From the NCBI GenBank assembly GCA_035610835.1, contig CM069448.1:34109652-34173651 (forward strand): 64,000 bases of DNA. Direction: 5' to 3'. The notes below the pieces were generated by a model. That model saw only the letters and a list, made by a program, of their open reading frames with translations. It was not told the DNA's origin and did not search any database. Shown here piece by piece: positions 1 through 11,702 of this stretch. Position 1 is the stretch's first letter, and each line of letters begins with the position of its first letter. Position numbers and translations under genes: made by a program. The stretch is from Ophiura sarsii. Taxonomy: Eukaryota > Echinodermata > Ophiuroidea > Amphilepidida > Ophiuridae.

Positions 1-2430
1 ATATTGTCTGAACATTAGCATAATGAAGGAGAACAGCCGTTGAATGTGCCTCCTAAATCAAGTAACACCCGCACCAGAATTTTGACAGTTTAAAAGCTGC
101 TGAAAGTGCTGCATGACTGATCTATATAGAACATGAGGATACCTGTAGACTAGCTCAGTTAACAGTTCAATTTTGTGTTAATTCAAGTTGGAGGTGACGT
201 CAAGCGCGAATTCAAAGGAGCGCATTATGATATTGCAGGCTAGCGTGTAACATTAAAGCACCGGAGTTTGCAACTGCGCGATCAATGAACAATGTTGGCC
301 AAGATGCAGAAGATGCTGCGCCTGTCATGAGATTACACACTGAAGTCACCTCTTGAGCTGACACAGGGTTTACGCATCCATCACCACAGACTTAATCAAA
401 AAGTACACTATCAAACACAACATTGACTGTCAGAATTGAGGGTGTAATAAATCAAATAAATTGAGGTAGCAGAATACCCCCAAATAAGCTGTAATGGGAG
501 ATGAAAATGATCTGCAACCTGTGCAGGAATACAACTGTGAAACTGATCGAAGGCAGAAAGGAACATAAGAAAAAAGATCCCTTTTAGAAGGCTAACAAAC
601 ACTTTGATCAGGTCTAAATTTAGACCTGGTTTGAACTTATTTGTGCACATGGACCACATGGCAAAAATCAATCGTGTGTTGTTAAATCCACATAATCTCA
701 GTCAAGACTTGTATTGATATGTCATCTCCACCATCATGGATTTTAGAAATCTGCTGGATCTTGTTTTATTTGAATCCACCTCCAGCAGATTAGCCGCCGA
801 GTTAATCAAACTAATCCTTGATAGACTTTGGCTTATAGCATGGAAATTACGGTATGTAATTGCACAAAAAGGTGTACGACAAAGGTACACATTTTCAACT
901 GTTATACAATTGGTGTTGTGATAAAGTAAATAGAATCCAACATTTACACAATGGATAATAATAAATAGGGTTGTGGTGCTGATACTATAAAAGCCATTAG
1001 GTTATCGGTTCGTATCCTGTTAGTGGATTAAGAGGGAAAATGCTTCACTTACTTTTATCCAGACACGAATCTTGTCAAGCAATTGCCAGGAAACTTTCAT
1101 CGCTCAGATATTTATAAAACAGGCACAATGGAACGGGGTTAACACTAAGTTGCCTGTGACACATATTTTACTTTGTGTTAACAAATGAATGTGCGTTATC
1201 TGGTTACTTAACAATATTAATAAAAGCTTGGGACTTGAAAAACACTTTCGGCTACCCAGAATTTTTATGTTTCACATTCCGAAAATTCTAGTTATTTGCC
1301 TGCTGCTCACATTATTTTTGGTGTTAGACCTATGTACTCTTTTTGTGCATGAATGGGATGCGCCTGCTTGGGGCGTGTTGTCGTGCATCTATGAATCTCA
1401 GGAAACTCAATCCTTTGATCTTCAAGTATTAAACCAAACTAGTTTTGCTACCAGTCGATATACAGTGCCAATATACACATATCTGATGAGTATGATCATT
1501 CATGCATAATAACAATGCTACACTTCAAGGCAAACATTTTAATACAGATTACCCTACTTGTAAGTTGTATAGCACATACTAAGTTAGTACTGTTAAAAAG
1601 GAAAACTGATGAATAAAATTCATACACTCTTATTAGTTAGGAACTAATCAGAAAACAGGAATCTAAAGTATGCAGAGTGCATTGAAAGTGTCTAATTGTA
1701 CTCCGTGTGCGCGCCGTAAATGGCGCGTACCACACACACTGTTTTGTTTTTCCCCCAGCACAGGTTCTGCGATATTTACTGTGGGTATATAGAACTTGTT
1801 AACATGAATTTATTTGTTATTAAAGAGATTAAAAGTATGCACAAAATTGTACATTTTGAGTTGTATTTTATCGTGTATGAATTAGGTCAATACATGTTTA
1901 AGTTTTGTTTCTCCAAAAATTCTCCAAATGTTGATATGCTCACAATGCACTCCCCTACAGGGCTGTGCCATTATTCACACATCAACATCAGCATGCATGA
2001 ATTAATTTTTCTAATTTCTTACAAAACAACATTATACTCATTTATTGATAGTATGAACCTGACGAAGACATAATGTTGCAACGTCGTTCACCATACATGA
2101 CTATTATTGTCATTGTAATCTCTACAGCACTTTTGCAACATCTCCTCAGCTACCTGACTTTATTGATAGTATCTGCTTATAAATAAAACAATTTATGAGC
2201 ACAAGTTGAGAGGTTTTAAATAAAAATAAATTAATACAAATCCTATACAGGAGGGTCTGTATTGACATTACAATACCACACAAATTGCACCATTGTAGTG
2301 GTGGAATAGGACCAGCCTGGTTCATCACTGTGTACACATGAACATGTGTGACGTAATCATTGAGCCAATACTGCTATCAAATCTAATTGTTCGACAGTGG
2401 CAAAGATTTCATTTATCATGTGGTCTGGGG
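1..2430. other. Downstream intergenic sequence, no gene seen
   Basis: AT-rich sequence with only short, unrelated open frames and no splice-supported exon. It contains a perfect 18-20-bp palindrome of the form CAGGTCTAAATTTAGACCTG at 610-629 and a GCGCGCC/GGCGCGT hairpin near 1709-1728. I see no other structure. Confidence 0.5.
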
Positions 2431-2477
2431 GTCTGGGCCCTATTTCAATAAAAAGTAAAGATTCTTGTCACGTGAAC

Positions 2478-2772
2478 TTAGGCTAAATTAAAAAAATCTT
2501 TTTTCTCAAAGCTCTTCAGTTTTTCAAAACCTAATGCAGAATGCGGGGTTTTTTTAAGGGTTTTTTTTTTTAAATATAAAATATTGAAATCCTTGTAAAA
2601 GTGACTTTTTGTATTTAAAATGATGTAATCAATGAAAATCTGAAAATCTGTGAAATTTTGGGATTTTTGGGGATTTTTCTTTTTTTCCTGATTTTTTTTC
2701 CTAATGCGCATCAATAAACTAAATGCGCGCGGGAGCTTTCGAGACAAATGATTTTTTTTTAAATTTAGCCTT
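2478..2772. mobile_element. MITE-like TIR element
   Basis: The left end TTAGGCTAAATTAAAAAAATC (about 2478-2498) is inverted at the right end, where AATTTAGCCTTAA closes the element near 2772. The interior is T-rich and non-coding. The target duplication is not clear. Confidence 0.5.
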
Positions 2773-3464
2773 AACACTTTCCACGCGGCTATTAGTTTTA
2801 CCATTTTACCATTTCAAAACAGATTTGTCAGAAACATTTCCCAACTTTCAAAGCCTATCTCAAGAATTACTGAACCAATATTAGGAATGTTTAGACTTAT
2901 TCTAATGAATTTCTCATAGTGATATTAAATGGAATAAAATGATTTTGACATTTTTAAATAATTTTGTGAAATTTTGGTATGTCGTCTGCAGACGCCTGCC
3001 TCGTGGAAAGTATTAAGAAGTGTCATTCTTAAACTCCTCTTAAGTCTTGTTGAGAACAATGTTCAAGAATTATGTTGATCAAAGTTAACCGCCAGTTTAA
3101 CAGGCCTGCACATAATGCAAAGTGCACCCTGTAATGCGATGCAAGCGTCATGTGTACCCACGGTCTTCTGCATTAATTCGCTGCTGTTAGGAGGCTTGCC
3201 AATTTGGAATTATTTGAACTATAGGCCTACTGGGATTAGACCGAGACTGTTTCATAATTCCCTTTACTCTAATTAAGATGAATCGAGTATGTAGCGGTAG
3301 ATGCAACAACTGTCCTCCTGCTGCAAGATAAGAGACATTTCTTGCTTTGGAGTATAATTAGACTGTCAGTCACAAGGGGTGTGGAGTTGATTGGGGTTTT
3401 TTTCAGGTTTTTTTTCTGAAGATTTTGACAGCTGACTTCTGAAAAAATACTATATGATTTGCAC

Positions 3465-3946
3465 TACCGTATTATCCCTATTAAGCGCCCAGGGCGGTTA
3501 ACCAAGTCATTTTGGGTGGGCGCTTATTTGTATACTGATTTACAAAGTTGTTGACCATCAAGGTTGCAAAATTCAGCAACCTTTACGTCCCAATACTGCA
3601 AAATTCGATGTTTTGCAATTCAAGATGGCGGCCTCCACGGATGACAACAAACACGAAACGTGCGTATTTCGGATGGTTTCTGTTGCTGTTTAAAGGCTTA
3701 ACACGTGGTTTAAGTTCACTTTTGGAACACAAAACAATATGTCAAGTATGTCTGAAGTTAAAATAACCATAATTTCCCCTTTATTTTCAAACAATTTGTA
3801 GTCCGAGATTTAGTGTGATGTGAGTAATTTTTAAGTAAGCTTATTTTTTAGGTGGGCGGTTAATCGGTATATATTTTTAAAGTCACCTGAGAAAAAGGGG
3901 GTGGGCGCTTATAAGGTCCTGGGCGCTTAATAGGGATAATACGGTA
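3465..3946. mobile_element. MITE with 27-bp TIRs (TACCGTATTATCCC type)
   Basis: Starts TACCGTATTATCCCTATTAA and ends with its exact reverse complement, followed inward by GCGCCC on both sides. Length is 482 bp. It carries a 72-codon open frame of no recognisable family. No convincing target site duplication was seen, so the superfamily is undetermined. Confidence 0.8.
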
Positions 3947-4189
3947 TTTGTAAACTCTATAAATAATCAAAATCATTAGCTCCATGAGTCCAAAGCATAA
4001 TCATTTTGAATTTGAAAAAATATTAAGTTGAAACAATTTTTCAACACTGACATAATTATCAAAAATAGTTATATTTTCTTTTTAAGACATCGGCTACAAA
4101 AACACACTACTTCGGGCAGAAATGGGTAGTTTTGATAAAATAAAGAACTTGATTATGGAGGATCATAGGATGACATCATTAGAAAAAGA

Positions 4190-4475
4190 AAATTGTTTGA
4201 TTGGCGTAACCCGACCGACCCTATTTTAACCGCCGACCCTAAATATTTTTTTGTGTGAGAAAAAGAGAATAAAAACACCAAAAAAACCAAATATGTGTCA
4301 GGGAAACAGTGAAAATGTGTATTTGTGCCATTTGTTTATGTCTGTATGGTATATGTGTGCTGGTATATAAAATTTCACAGACATTTTATAGATTTTTTTT
4401 GATTTTTTAAATCCAACCTACATACCCTATTTTTTTGTCTATGTTACGCCAATCAATTTTTTTTTTAGGCCTTAA
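4190..4475. mobile_element. TIR repeat of the CCGACCGACC family
   Basis: The left end has TTGATTGGCGTAACCCGACC and the right end carries GTTACGCCAATCAA inverted, then a poly-T run and AGGCC. The inner margin has CCGACC motifs followed by poly-T. It resembles the elements at 8976-9768 and 28923-30304. Confidence 0.6.
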
Positions 4476-4593
4476 ATTACATTTGTCTCATAAACAATTG
4501 TCCAGAAGCCTAGGAATTTTAACCCCATGAAACCTTTATAATCTCTTTCTGTGCCCATCTTTTTCTTGTAGTTAAAAATGTTATCAAAAAAAC

Positions 4594-5057
4594 TTATAAA
4601 TCAAAGTAAACAAACCTGCAATAGTGAAAAGAAGCCATCTTGTTTTCAAAACCCAGTTGAAATTTGGAACTTTTGAAATATTGAGAGAAAAACATGTATA
4701 ATTAGTAACTTTGCATGAAAAAATGAATTGCAGTTACTGTTTGTCCTGTAATGTATTGTTCCAAATTTTAATAATATGAAGTTATTGCAAATTTGTTGGC
4801 GGGATATTCATGTGAAAATGGAATTTGTGCATTGTCAATTGAAATTCACAATGTCTTGTGTACAAACATGTAAATCTGGAACCGCAGTAGACAGGTGCAC
4901 TCAAAGACAAACGGTAAATGCGATTGACTTCATTTTTTTCACACAAAGTTACCAACAAGTCTGTTATTCTTACGAGATTTAAACAATTCCAAAATTCATT
5001 GTGGATTTGAAAACAAGATGGCTTCTTTCAACTATTGCAGGGTTTTTACTCACCCTG
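4594..5057. mobile_element. Mariner-type MITE, copy 1 (CAGGGTGAGT family)
   Basis: The right end reads GTTTTTACTCACCCTG followed by TA. Inner TIR segments TGCAATAGTG...GAAGCCATCTTGTTTT (left) and AAAACAAGATGGCTTC...CTATTGCA (right) are inverted. The left tip is degraded. A second copy lies at 60079-60678. TA target and CAGGGTG tips fit Tc1/mariner-mobilised MITEs. Confidence 0.75.
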
Positions 5058-5460
5058 TACATGACTAAATGCATCAACATATGTACAGTTAAGCCCACAA
5101 TTATTCATACCCCTTGAAAAATATGTGTTTTTTGCGTTTTTCTCATATCTATACCAGCTGGAGTGGTGGAACTTTTGCTTTACACTAAAGACAATTAGTT
5201 TGCAAGTACAAATCAATATATTTGGGCTCAACATTTTTTGCATAACAATAGAATTGAACAAGAATTGTGTTTTTATGCCTGTCCAAAATTATTCATACCC
5301 CATACAAAGTCTCAGGATTGAGGCCACTTTTTGTGATAATACACATGTTTTTGACATTCCAAACATTCTTTATATTGTGTGATAGGCTTTTATATTGTTA
5401 TGCAATTATTCCATACAATGTGGATGCATTACAAATGTGTCCTATTGAATGTACAGTGAG

Positions 5461-5940
5461 GGATATTATAGGACAACACTCTAGCTCTTTGACAGCATGG
5501 CGAAGGGGATCAAATAACTCAGTGAGGACCTTTTTTGTGCATTGTGAATACTCACAAAGAGAGGAAAGGCTACAAAGCTATTTCGAAGCAATTTCAAGTG
5601 CCAAATTCCACCATAAAAAGCATAATTAGGAAGAACAAGACAGTTAAAATCAGTTAAAATCAGTTAAAAACCCTGAAGAACACGGTCGGAAGCCAACAGT
5701 GTCCCCTTGTTTGACAAGAAAAGTATGGTGAAAGGCCAACAACAATCCACATATCACCGTCAATGCTCTCCTGAACAACCTTGGTGAGTCTTGGACCAAG
5801 ATATTAAGGCAGACATAGTACACAAGAGTTCTCCATGGACTCCGACCAAGAAAGACTCTACTCCTGAAAAGAGACAATGAGAAACTCATCTAGCATTTGC
5901 AAGAGCACTTCTGAACAAAGATCCAAGTTTTTGGTCTTCA
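5461..5940 (+). pseudogene. Tc1-like transposase N-terminal fragment, left arm
   Basis: An inverted copy of the right-arm fragment, interrupted by frameshifts. Its inner end extends slightly further, to a stretch readable as LAFARALLNKDPSFWSSV just before the catalytic domain would start, then stops at the symmetry centre. Confidence 0.7.
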
Positions 5941-6168
5941 GTGTTGGGGTTGTTTAAGATGCAAGACAGGTTTCTCTGTGTCTCTTTTAAGGAGTAGAGT
6001 CTTTCTTGGTCGGCCTCCATGGAGACCTCTCATGTGCCATATATGCTGGAGTGTCTGCCATGATATCTTGGTCCAATAATTGCCAGGGTTGTTCAGGAGA
6101 GCATTGATGGTGATCTGTGGATTGTTGTTGGCTTTTCGCAATACTTTTCTTGCCAAACAAGGGGACAC
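5938..6168 (-). pseudogene. Tc1-like transposase fragment, second DNA-binding region
   Basis: Encodes SPCLARKVLRKANNNPQIT, then TKISWQTLQHIWHMRGLHG and RPRKTLLLKRDTEKPVLHL, the second helix-turn-helix and linker of Tc1 transposases. It runs into the symmetry centre of the palindromic element and is truncated there, before the catalytic domain. Confidence 0.8.
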
Positions 6169-6190
6169 CGCTGGCTTCCGACTGCATCCT

Positions 6191-6463
6191 TCAATGTTTT
6201 TTTAGTGAGTTGCACGTCTTGTTCTTCCTAATTATGCTTTGTGTGGTGGATTCTTGCACTTGGAATTGTTTCGAAATAGCTCTGTAGCCTTTCCCCTCTT
6301 TGTGAGCATTCACAATATGCACAAAAAAGTTATTTGATCTTCTTCGCCATGCTGTCAAAGAGCTAGAGTGTTGTCCTATAATATCCCTCACTGTACATTC
6401 AATAGAACACATTTGTAATGCATCCACATTGTATGCACACATCATGGAATAATTACATAACAA
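6191..6463 (-). pseudogene. Tc1-like transposase N-terminal fragment, right arm
   Basis: A 90-codon frame with TVRDIIGQHSSSLTAWRRRS then GYRAISKQFQVQESTTQSII, the helix-turn-helix DNA-binding region of Tc1 transposases. It continues in another frame as the 5938-6168 fragment, so the gene is frameshifted. No catalytic DDE residues are present. Confidence 0.8.
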
Positions 6464-7084
6464 TATAAAAGCCTATCACACAATATAAAGAATGTTTGGA
6501 ATGTCAAAAACATGTGTATTATCACAAAAAGTGGTGTCAATCCTTAGACTTGGTATGGGGTATGAATAATTTTGGACAGGCATAAAAACATAATTCTTGT
6601 TCAATTCTATTGTTATGCAAAAAATGTTGAGCCCAAATATATTGATTTGTACTTGCAAACTAATTGTCTTTAGTGTAAAGTGAAAGTTCCACCACTCCAG
6701 CTGGTATAGATATGAGAAAAATGCAAAAAACTCATATTTTCCAAGGGGTATGAATAATTGTGGGCTTAACTGTATATGAGACATTTAGAAAAAAACTCTT
6801 TGCTTTACCCAAATAAAACATTTGCATAGAATGTTAACCTTTGGTTGTATTTTCAGAATACCCTTCCACCATACGAATTCTAACTATATATAACCTATTA
6901 CACACATAGTGAAAAAATATAACGGTGGTGTATTCTAAACGCTAATCAATAACTTAACACAGCCAGCACAATGCATAGTCCACGCATTACTGTAAACACT
7001 ATACTACCAGTTTCAGTTTCACAGGTAGAAGACACTGGTCAGATTTTGTTTTCATCCAGAAGACTTCTTTGTATTTGTTAGGCT

Positions 7085-7188
7085 TTAGTCTTTCTTTGGT
7101 GGTGTGACCCGGGTGAATACCACAAGTGGTATGAGCAGAAGAACGCTTCCCAGGAGATAACATGTTGTGGGGCCACCAATCCAGTAAA
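7085..7188 (-). CDS. MFSD10: MFSD10 exon 13 (residues 447-480 and stop)
   Basis: The terminal coding exon has VYWIGG and the last transmembrane helix (LLGSVLLLIPLVVF), then the short basic tail TRVTPPKKD and TAA at 7085-7087. Human has SVYWLAGAQACF at the same place. The acceptor is ATCCTCAG. No canonical AATAAA was identified with confidence just downstream on the minus strand. Confidence 0.93.
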
Positions 7189-8640
7189 CTGAGGATAAAA
7201 GGAGTGGCAAGAATTATTTTAATAAAGAAATTATCCTGACCTTCAGGTCAGGAAAGTCAAAAAGTTCCTGACCTTGTGCTATTATATCATTTAATTCAAA
7301 ATATATAGCCCAAATCAAAATCTAAAACATACGTATTGAAGTATTATTGACTCAAAGATTATAGATGACAAAAGCTATTTCTACAAAACAAAACAAGTAA
7401 ACAATTTTGAAAACAAATGGAAAGGATTTATTTAAAGATCCATACTGCTTAATGATTGCATATTTTGACGTTGTTTGCACGAGGTTGTAAATATCTCTCT
7501 CTCACATGTCTGTCTTGTCTTGTCTGTATTTGTTTTATTGTCTCTTGTTAACATGTCGCATTTGTTTTGTTTTATTGTCATTATGTAATTTTGTGTTAAC
7601 ATGTTAGCTTTAAAGTGTATTTTGGTATGAAATGATATGTGTATGTTGCACACAAAACAAACAAATAAAAAAACCAAGTATGCACATTTCTTGTTTGTAA
7701 TTTGACACCTCATCCATAAAAATAAATGGGTAATTTTGAAGAAATGATCCTTTATTCAACAAGACAATTTTCAATGGGATTACTTTGTTTTGTACACTGC
7801 TACTGCAAGAAGCTGGGCATATATGTGGATAAATGGTTCATTTGCCATCTCTTTTGTACATCTATGTCACGGTAAATAAGACCTTGGAATAAAACTAAGA
7901 TGTTTTCCCCTGTAGGATTAGTAAATAGTGCCTGGACTAAATCAAGTCTGAAATCAATTGTTTAACTATTTGTATGCACTATTGTTGTTGTAGTGTGGGT
8001 TTTCCCCTCATTAGGTATGCGGGAGGGCTTTATAGGAGAGTCACTAGATTTGCACTACACACCAGGCGGATGACTCTCATATCTGCCCATTGTTGAGATT
8101 TGGTTCACAGTATAGCACACTCTATCAGTTCTTCACCCGGAAGTTAAGCATAAACTGTCGATCATTCGTTGTGAATGAATATTCAGCCATGACTATTCAT
8201 GACCTCACACGATGTGATCGTCTCGATCCGGCGTCCTTTCCAACTGATCTGATTACAATATTCATGAAATGCAAATAACGCCACGCCCCTCCTCTGTCAC
8301 TGCCAGACGAAGCCATCCACAATTTAAAATTCATATTTTGTTCTACAAAAATTAATTTCAAATAACCAATTCTGAATGTTTCGTGTCATATAAGAACTAA
8401 ATTCTGCCATCATCAAAGCAAATCAGTTCTACTCTAAATCACACAATCAGCTTTTTTTTACCATTGATGTACTTTTTTCTGTGCCACAAATCATGTTTTA
8501 AGCCGATAAAAACCACCACGTCTCATGTCGTCTGGTTTGCTACGACCATGATAGTGCGCCCCCTATAAAACGTTCACCCGTGAATTTGGTTTTAGTAGGC
8601 GAAAGTATAGTAAGAGTAATATATCGACGCGGTTACTTAC

Positions 8641-8730
8641 CGGTAGATGATGCTACTGGTCCAAAAGCTCTGGACAAAGCCCCTAATGAGCGAAATATAC
8701 CCATGATTGTACCCTTTTGGTCCACAGCAC
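8641..8730 (-). CDS. MFSD10: MFSD10 exon 12 (residues 417-446 plus split Val447)
   Basis: Encodes GAVDQKGTIMGIFRSLGALS then RAFGPVASST, nearly identical to human GQKGTVMGTLRSLGALARAAGP. This is the second family-diagnostic block, repeating the motif A-like loop in the C-terminal half. The acceptor is CTATAG and the donor GTAAGT. Phase 1 on both sides. Confidence 0.95.
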
Positions 8731-8975
8731 CTATAGTACAATAAGTAACATTATTATTTATATGGGCCTTCCAAACGGTACAATAAAAGCGTGTATTGAA
8801 TATTGCGCACCAAGATCCTGGATGTGCGTCCAATACTCAAAAAAAATATTGCCGTCCAACATTTTTTGTGCGGCGCAGAAGATGTGCGCATGATACATGC
8901 GCAGATGATGATGCGCATGGGTACATTTTTGAGATCGGCTTTTCAATCTCGCTGAGATTAGGTCAGTTCGGACTA

Positions 8976-9768
8976 AGGCCAAGAAGAAAAAAATTGTTTG
9001 TTTGTCCACGTCCGACCGACCGTGTACCTTGGTGCCGACCGTATTATTTTTTATTTTCTATTATTTTTTTAAAACAACTTTTTGAGCAATTTAAATGGCC
9101 AAACGGACCGTTTTATTCCTGATTTCGTACGCTATCGTAAATCTGGTCTTTATAAACACCATCCCCAATGCGCAGTCCCTTGTAACATGATGTTTATTGC
9201 ATGAACTTGGCAACCGCGGGGACTATTAAAAGGACTAAATGAACATTTAATCGCGCGTGCAATTGATGTCATTTTTATACTAAAAACGCAGTGTGAGAAA
9301 ATATGAAAACTCTAGTTACGGTTCATATTTGCAATTTTTGGGGTAGTTAGTTCGAGAAAAAATAGGTTTAGTAATACTTTCACGTATATATTTTATAACT
9401 TCAACACTACGTTGTTTCACTTTCTGCAAATTGTCAATCATAATAAATGGCGGTGACCGACAACATGTTCACGGTATCTGCGCACACAAACTCGGTACAA
9501 AAATACTCTTTGACCGAGTTTGCAGTGTTGCAACCAGTACTACAATATTGGAACTCATGAAAAAGAGTTCAATACTATCAAAGTGATGTGTTTTGTGTTT
9601 GGACGACTTTAATTCACAGTATTCATGCCGAATTTATATTCCCAAATACAATATCCGTATTTAAAAAAAAAATTAAAATAAAAAAAAATATCCAACCTAC
9701 CGACCCTACCTTTTTCGGACCCTCTATGGACAAACAAACAATTTATTTTTTTTGGCCTAATTTATTTA
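8976..9768. mobile_element. TIR repeat of the CCGACCGACC family, 0.79 kb
   Basis: Starts near AGGCCAAGAAGAAAAAAATT with GTTTGTTTGTCCACGTCCGA and ends GGACAAACAAACAATTTATT followed by TTGGCCT. The inverted ends, the inner CCGACC motifs and the poly-T/poly-A shoulders match the other members in the window. It lies in MFSD10 intron 11, between exons 11 and 12. Confidence 0.7.
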
Positions 9769-9801
9769 TTTTTATCAAAACTGTCTGTTATATAAATAAT
9801 A

Positions 9802-9907
9802 ATAATAATATTGAATGTCTTATTTTCAAGTGATACAAGAATAAATTGCACTCGCTATAAAAATACATTCTTGTATCACCCTCAAAGCCATTCAATATTA
9901 TATAAAT
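9802..9907. repeat. Short inverted-repeat hairpin
   Basis: ATATTGAATG...TGATACAAGAAT is followed about 30 nt later by ATTCTTGTATCA...CATTCAATAT. A 105-bp hairpin-forming MITE-like element next to an (AAT)n run. Confidence 0.65.
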
Positions 9908-10369
9908 ATCGTTAACTGTGATTATATACTCTTAATTCAATCTGGACACAGTGACCTAACTTTAAAGGCACAACATTTAAGCACATGTATCTTTTGTGTA
10001 TACGCAACTGCCTCAATAGGTGTACACGTTCATCTACTGCAATTAGTAAAATGATGAAGTTACGTCACCATCTCATGATGGATAAATAGACTATAGGTAA
10101 TTACTAATCTTTTCAGTTTAGCTTAAGTGAGATGACCATGAGTAATCAGAATTCAAGTGCAATTCAGTACATTTAACCTAACCTGAAGGGTATGTCACAT
10201 CAAAGGTATGAATAGCTTCCCTTATGCCAACCTTCTGATATCCTTAGTGTTTGGTTTAATCTGACAGTTCATGAGGTTGAATGTTATATTTTACAACATG
10301 TTGTGTCGTCAGAAGACAAGGTCCAAAGGGGTACATAGAATGAATGTTTTTATCAAATATTCATCACTT

Positions 10370-10600
10370 TTGACAGGAGTTTCTCACTCTCTGTACCCAC
10401 ACTTTGGAACTCGTTACCATCAGAATTCCGTTCTGCTACATCTGTTTTCAGCTTCAAGAAGGGTCTGAAAACCTACTTGTTCGCTCAATAGCACTGCTGC
10501 ATTGTTTCAGTTTGCTGTTCTCTTTTGTTTCTTTTTATATATGTTACCATCACCATGGCGCCAGGATCTATATGAAATGGCGCCCTATAAATGCCTTGTA
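10370..10600 (+). pseudogene. Non-LTR retrotransposon (CR1/L2-like) 3' end
   Basis: The plus strand encodes FSLSVPTLWNSLPSEFRSA then FSFKKGLKTYLFAQ and a stop. This is the C-terminal end motif (vsaPtLWNsLP...FKkrLKtyLF) of CR1/jockey-type reverse transcriptase ORFs. It is followed about 70 nt later by the usual 3' UTR tail ATGGCGCCCTATAAATGCC. It is 5' truncated and antisense to MFSD10, ending just before exon 11. Confidence 0.85.
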
Positions 10601-10617
10601 TGTAGGGGTGTACTTAC

Positions 10618-10665
10618 CATATACTGATACCAGAGTGGTCATACAAGGCACAACAGATGCAGATG
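10618..10665 (-). CDS. MFSD10: MFSD10 exon 11 (residues 401-416 plus split Gly417)
   Basis: A 48-nt micro-exon encoding ASASVVPCMTTLVSVY, aligned to human AAAVVVPCLSSVVAGY (TM10). The acceptor is TTTCAG and the donor GTAAGT. Phase 1 on both sides. A LINE 3' tail lies less than 50 nt from the donor side. Confidence 0.9.
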
Positions 10666-10999
10666 CTGAAAGTGAAAGGAAAACATAGATGAGTCACATT
10701 TTTTAATTAAATATCCAACAATCCGTAACAGCACTATCAACCGGAAGCAGCACGTGTCAGAAGAGTTCATTCTGATGAAACGCGTACAACCATAACATAC
10801 TACAACAACAACAACAAAATCCTGTAAACCCGATGAATTTATTCAAAGATATCCAATGATACTCTTGCGGCATGTATGTTGAGATGACATCTCAGGGTCT
10901 GTTTTCCTTCAATAACAACTGTGAAACCTTAGTCTCTCCTACATTCTATTGTCCATTATCAAATAAACACGAATGCTGTAGCTGACTAGCCAAATAGAT

Positions 11000-11215
11000 G
11001 TCAACCACCAGGACTACACTACACCGAAGACATCTAGAAACAGGCGTGGTCATACACAGCAATTCCAACAAAAACACTCAAGGACTGACACCTATCTTAA
11101 CTCCTTGTTCATGAGGACTGTCGTCGATTGGAACAATCTCTCTCCTGATATCGTCAAAAACACTGATCCATCCAAATTCATAACTGCCCTTTCCCGCCCT
11201 CTCCGTTCCTCCAAC
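11000..11215 (+). pseudogene. Non-LTR retrotransposon C-terminal fragment
   Basis: Encodes TSRNRRGHTQQF then RTDTYLNSLFMRTVVDWNNL and SPDIVKNTDPSKFITAL, the terminal tRnsRrgH...RTvrDWNnLP motif found at the end of many jockey/CR1-type polymerases. It is followed by a C10 run. It is a different element from the one 500 nt to the left. Confidence 0.82.
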
Positions 11216-11624
11216 TACCCCCCCCCCCCCTCGGTCACACCTCCAGTCAAAATTCTGTTGGAGTATACAGATGTTTCCCCAATCCACGATCCAAGAATTC
11301 AAAGCCTACTAAACTTTGGAAAATTTGCATTCTGTAGTTCTAATCTTGTACAAAATGTTATTTACATTTGGGATATATCTAATTCAAAAGATGTAAACAA
11401 GACAGGTGGGATGAGGCAAGCAAAAAAGTCACAGAGATGAGCACCTTTTATATGATTGTTGTACTTAATATTAATATTGCGCTAGTTGTATTGTTACCCT
11501 AACCATCCCACACTGCAATACCCGACACTGCTACAATCTGGTACCGGTCAGTATTGGTCAGTCTAGCTGTCTCATGCCATACTCCGCCGGTTGATCAACT
11601 TGTGAACACAATTTTTTGAAGCTG

Positions 11625-11702
11625 AACCATATAGCTCAGTTTGGTAGAGTCTCTGACTTGCATGCACACGGACCAGGTTCAATCTCCGGCGCATGTGGAG
11701 AC
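11625..11702 (+). repeat. tRNA-like SINE head
   Basis: Has an A-box-like TAGCTCAGTTTGGTAGAG (11632-11649) and a B-box-like AGGTTCAATCTCC (11685-11697) with normal spacing; the middle resembles an alanine-type tRNA anticodon arm. There is no intact acceptor stem, so it is read as a SINE promoter rather than a functional tRNA gene. Confidence 0.7.

Larger units (their letters stand above)
5086..6772. mobile_element. Palindromic Tc1-derived element (two inverted N-terminal halves)
   Basis: A 1,687-bp element flanked by TA. The ends CAGTTAAGCCCACAATTATT and its complement are near perfect. The whole left half (5086-about 5900) reads again inverted in the right half (about 5938-6772). Both arms hold the same start of a Tc1-like transposase gene: the left on the plus strand (RDIIGQHSSSLTAWRRGSNN), the right on the minus strand (a helix-turn-helix region with YRAISKQFQV, then ARKVLRKANNNPQITINALL and GRPRKTLLLKRDTEKP). 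The DDE catalytic C-terminal half is absent from both arms. Frameshifts and stops break both copies, so it is non-autonomous. Confidence 0.88.

Noticed and set aside
960..1040. Possible tRNA-like B box (ATCGGTTCGTATCC)
   Set aside because: No convincing A box or acceptor stem; a single B-box-like word is not enough.
1189..1509. 106-codon open frame
   Set aside because: No domain, no splice context, composition like non-coding AT-rich DNA; no family recognised.
3548..3766. 72-codon open frame inside the 482-bp MITE
   Set aside because: Lies within a short TIR element, ends without similarity to any transposase; chance frame.
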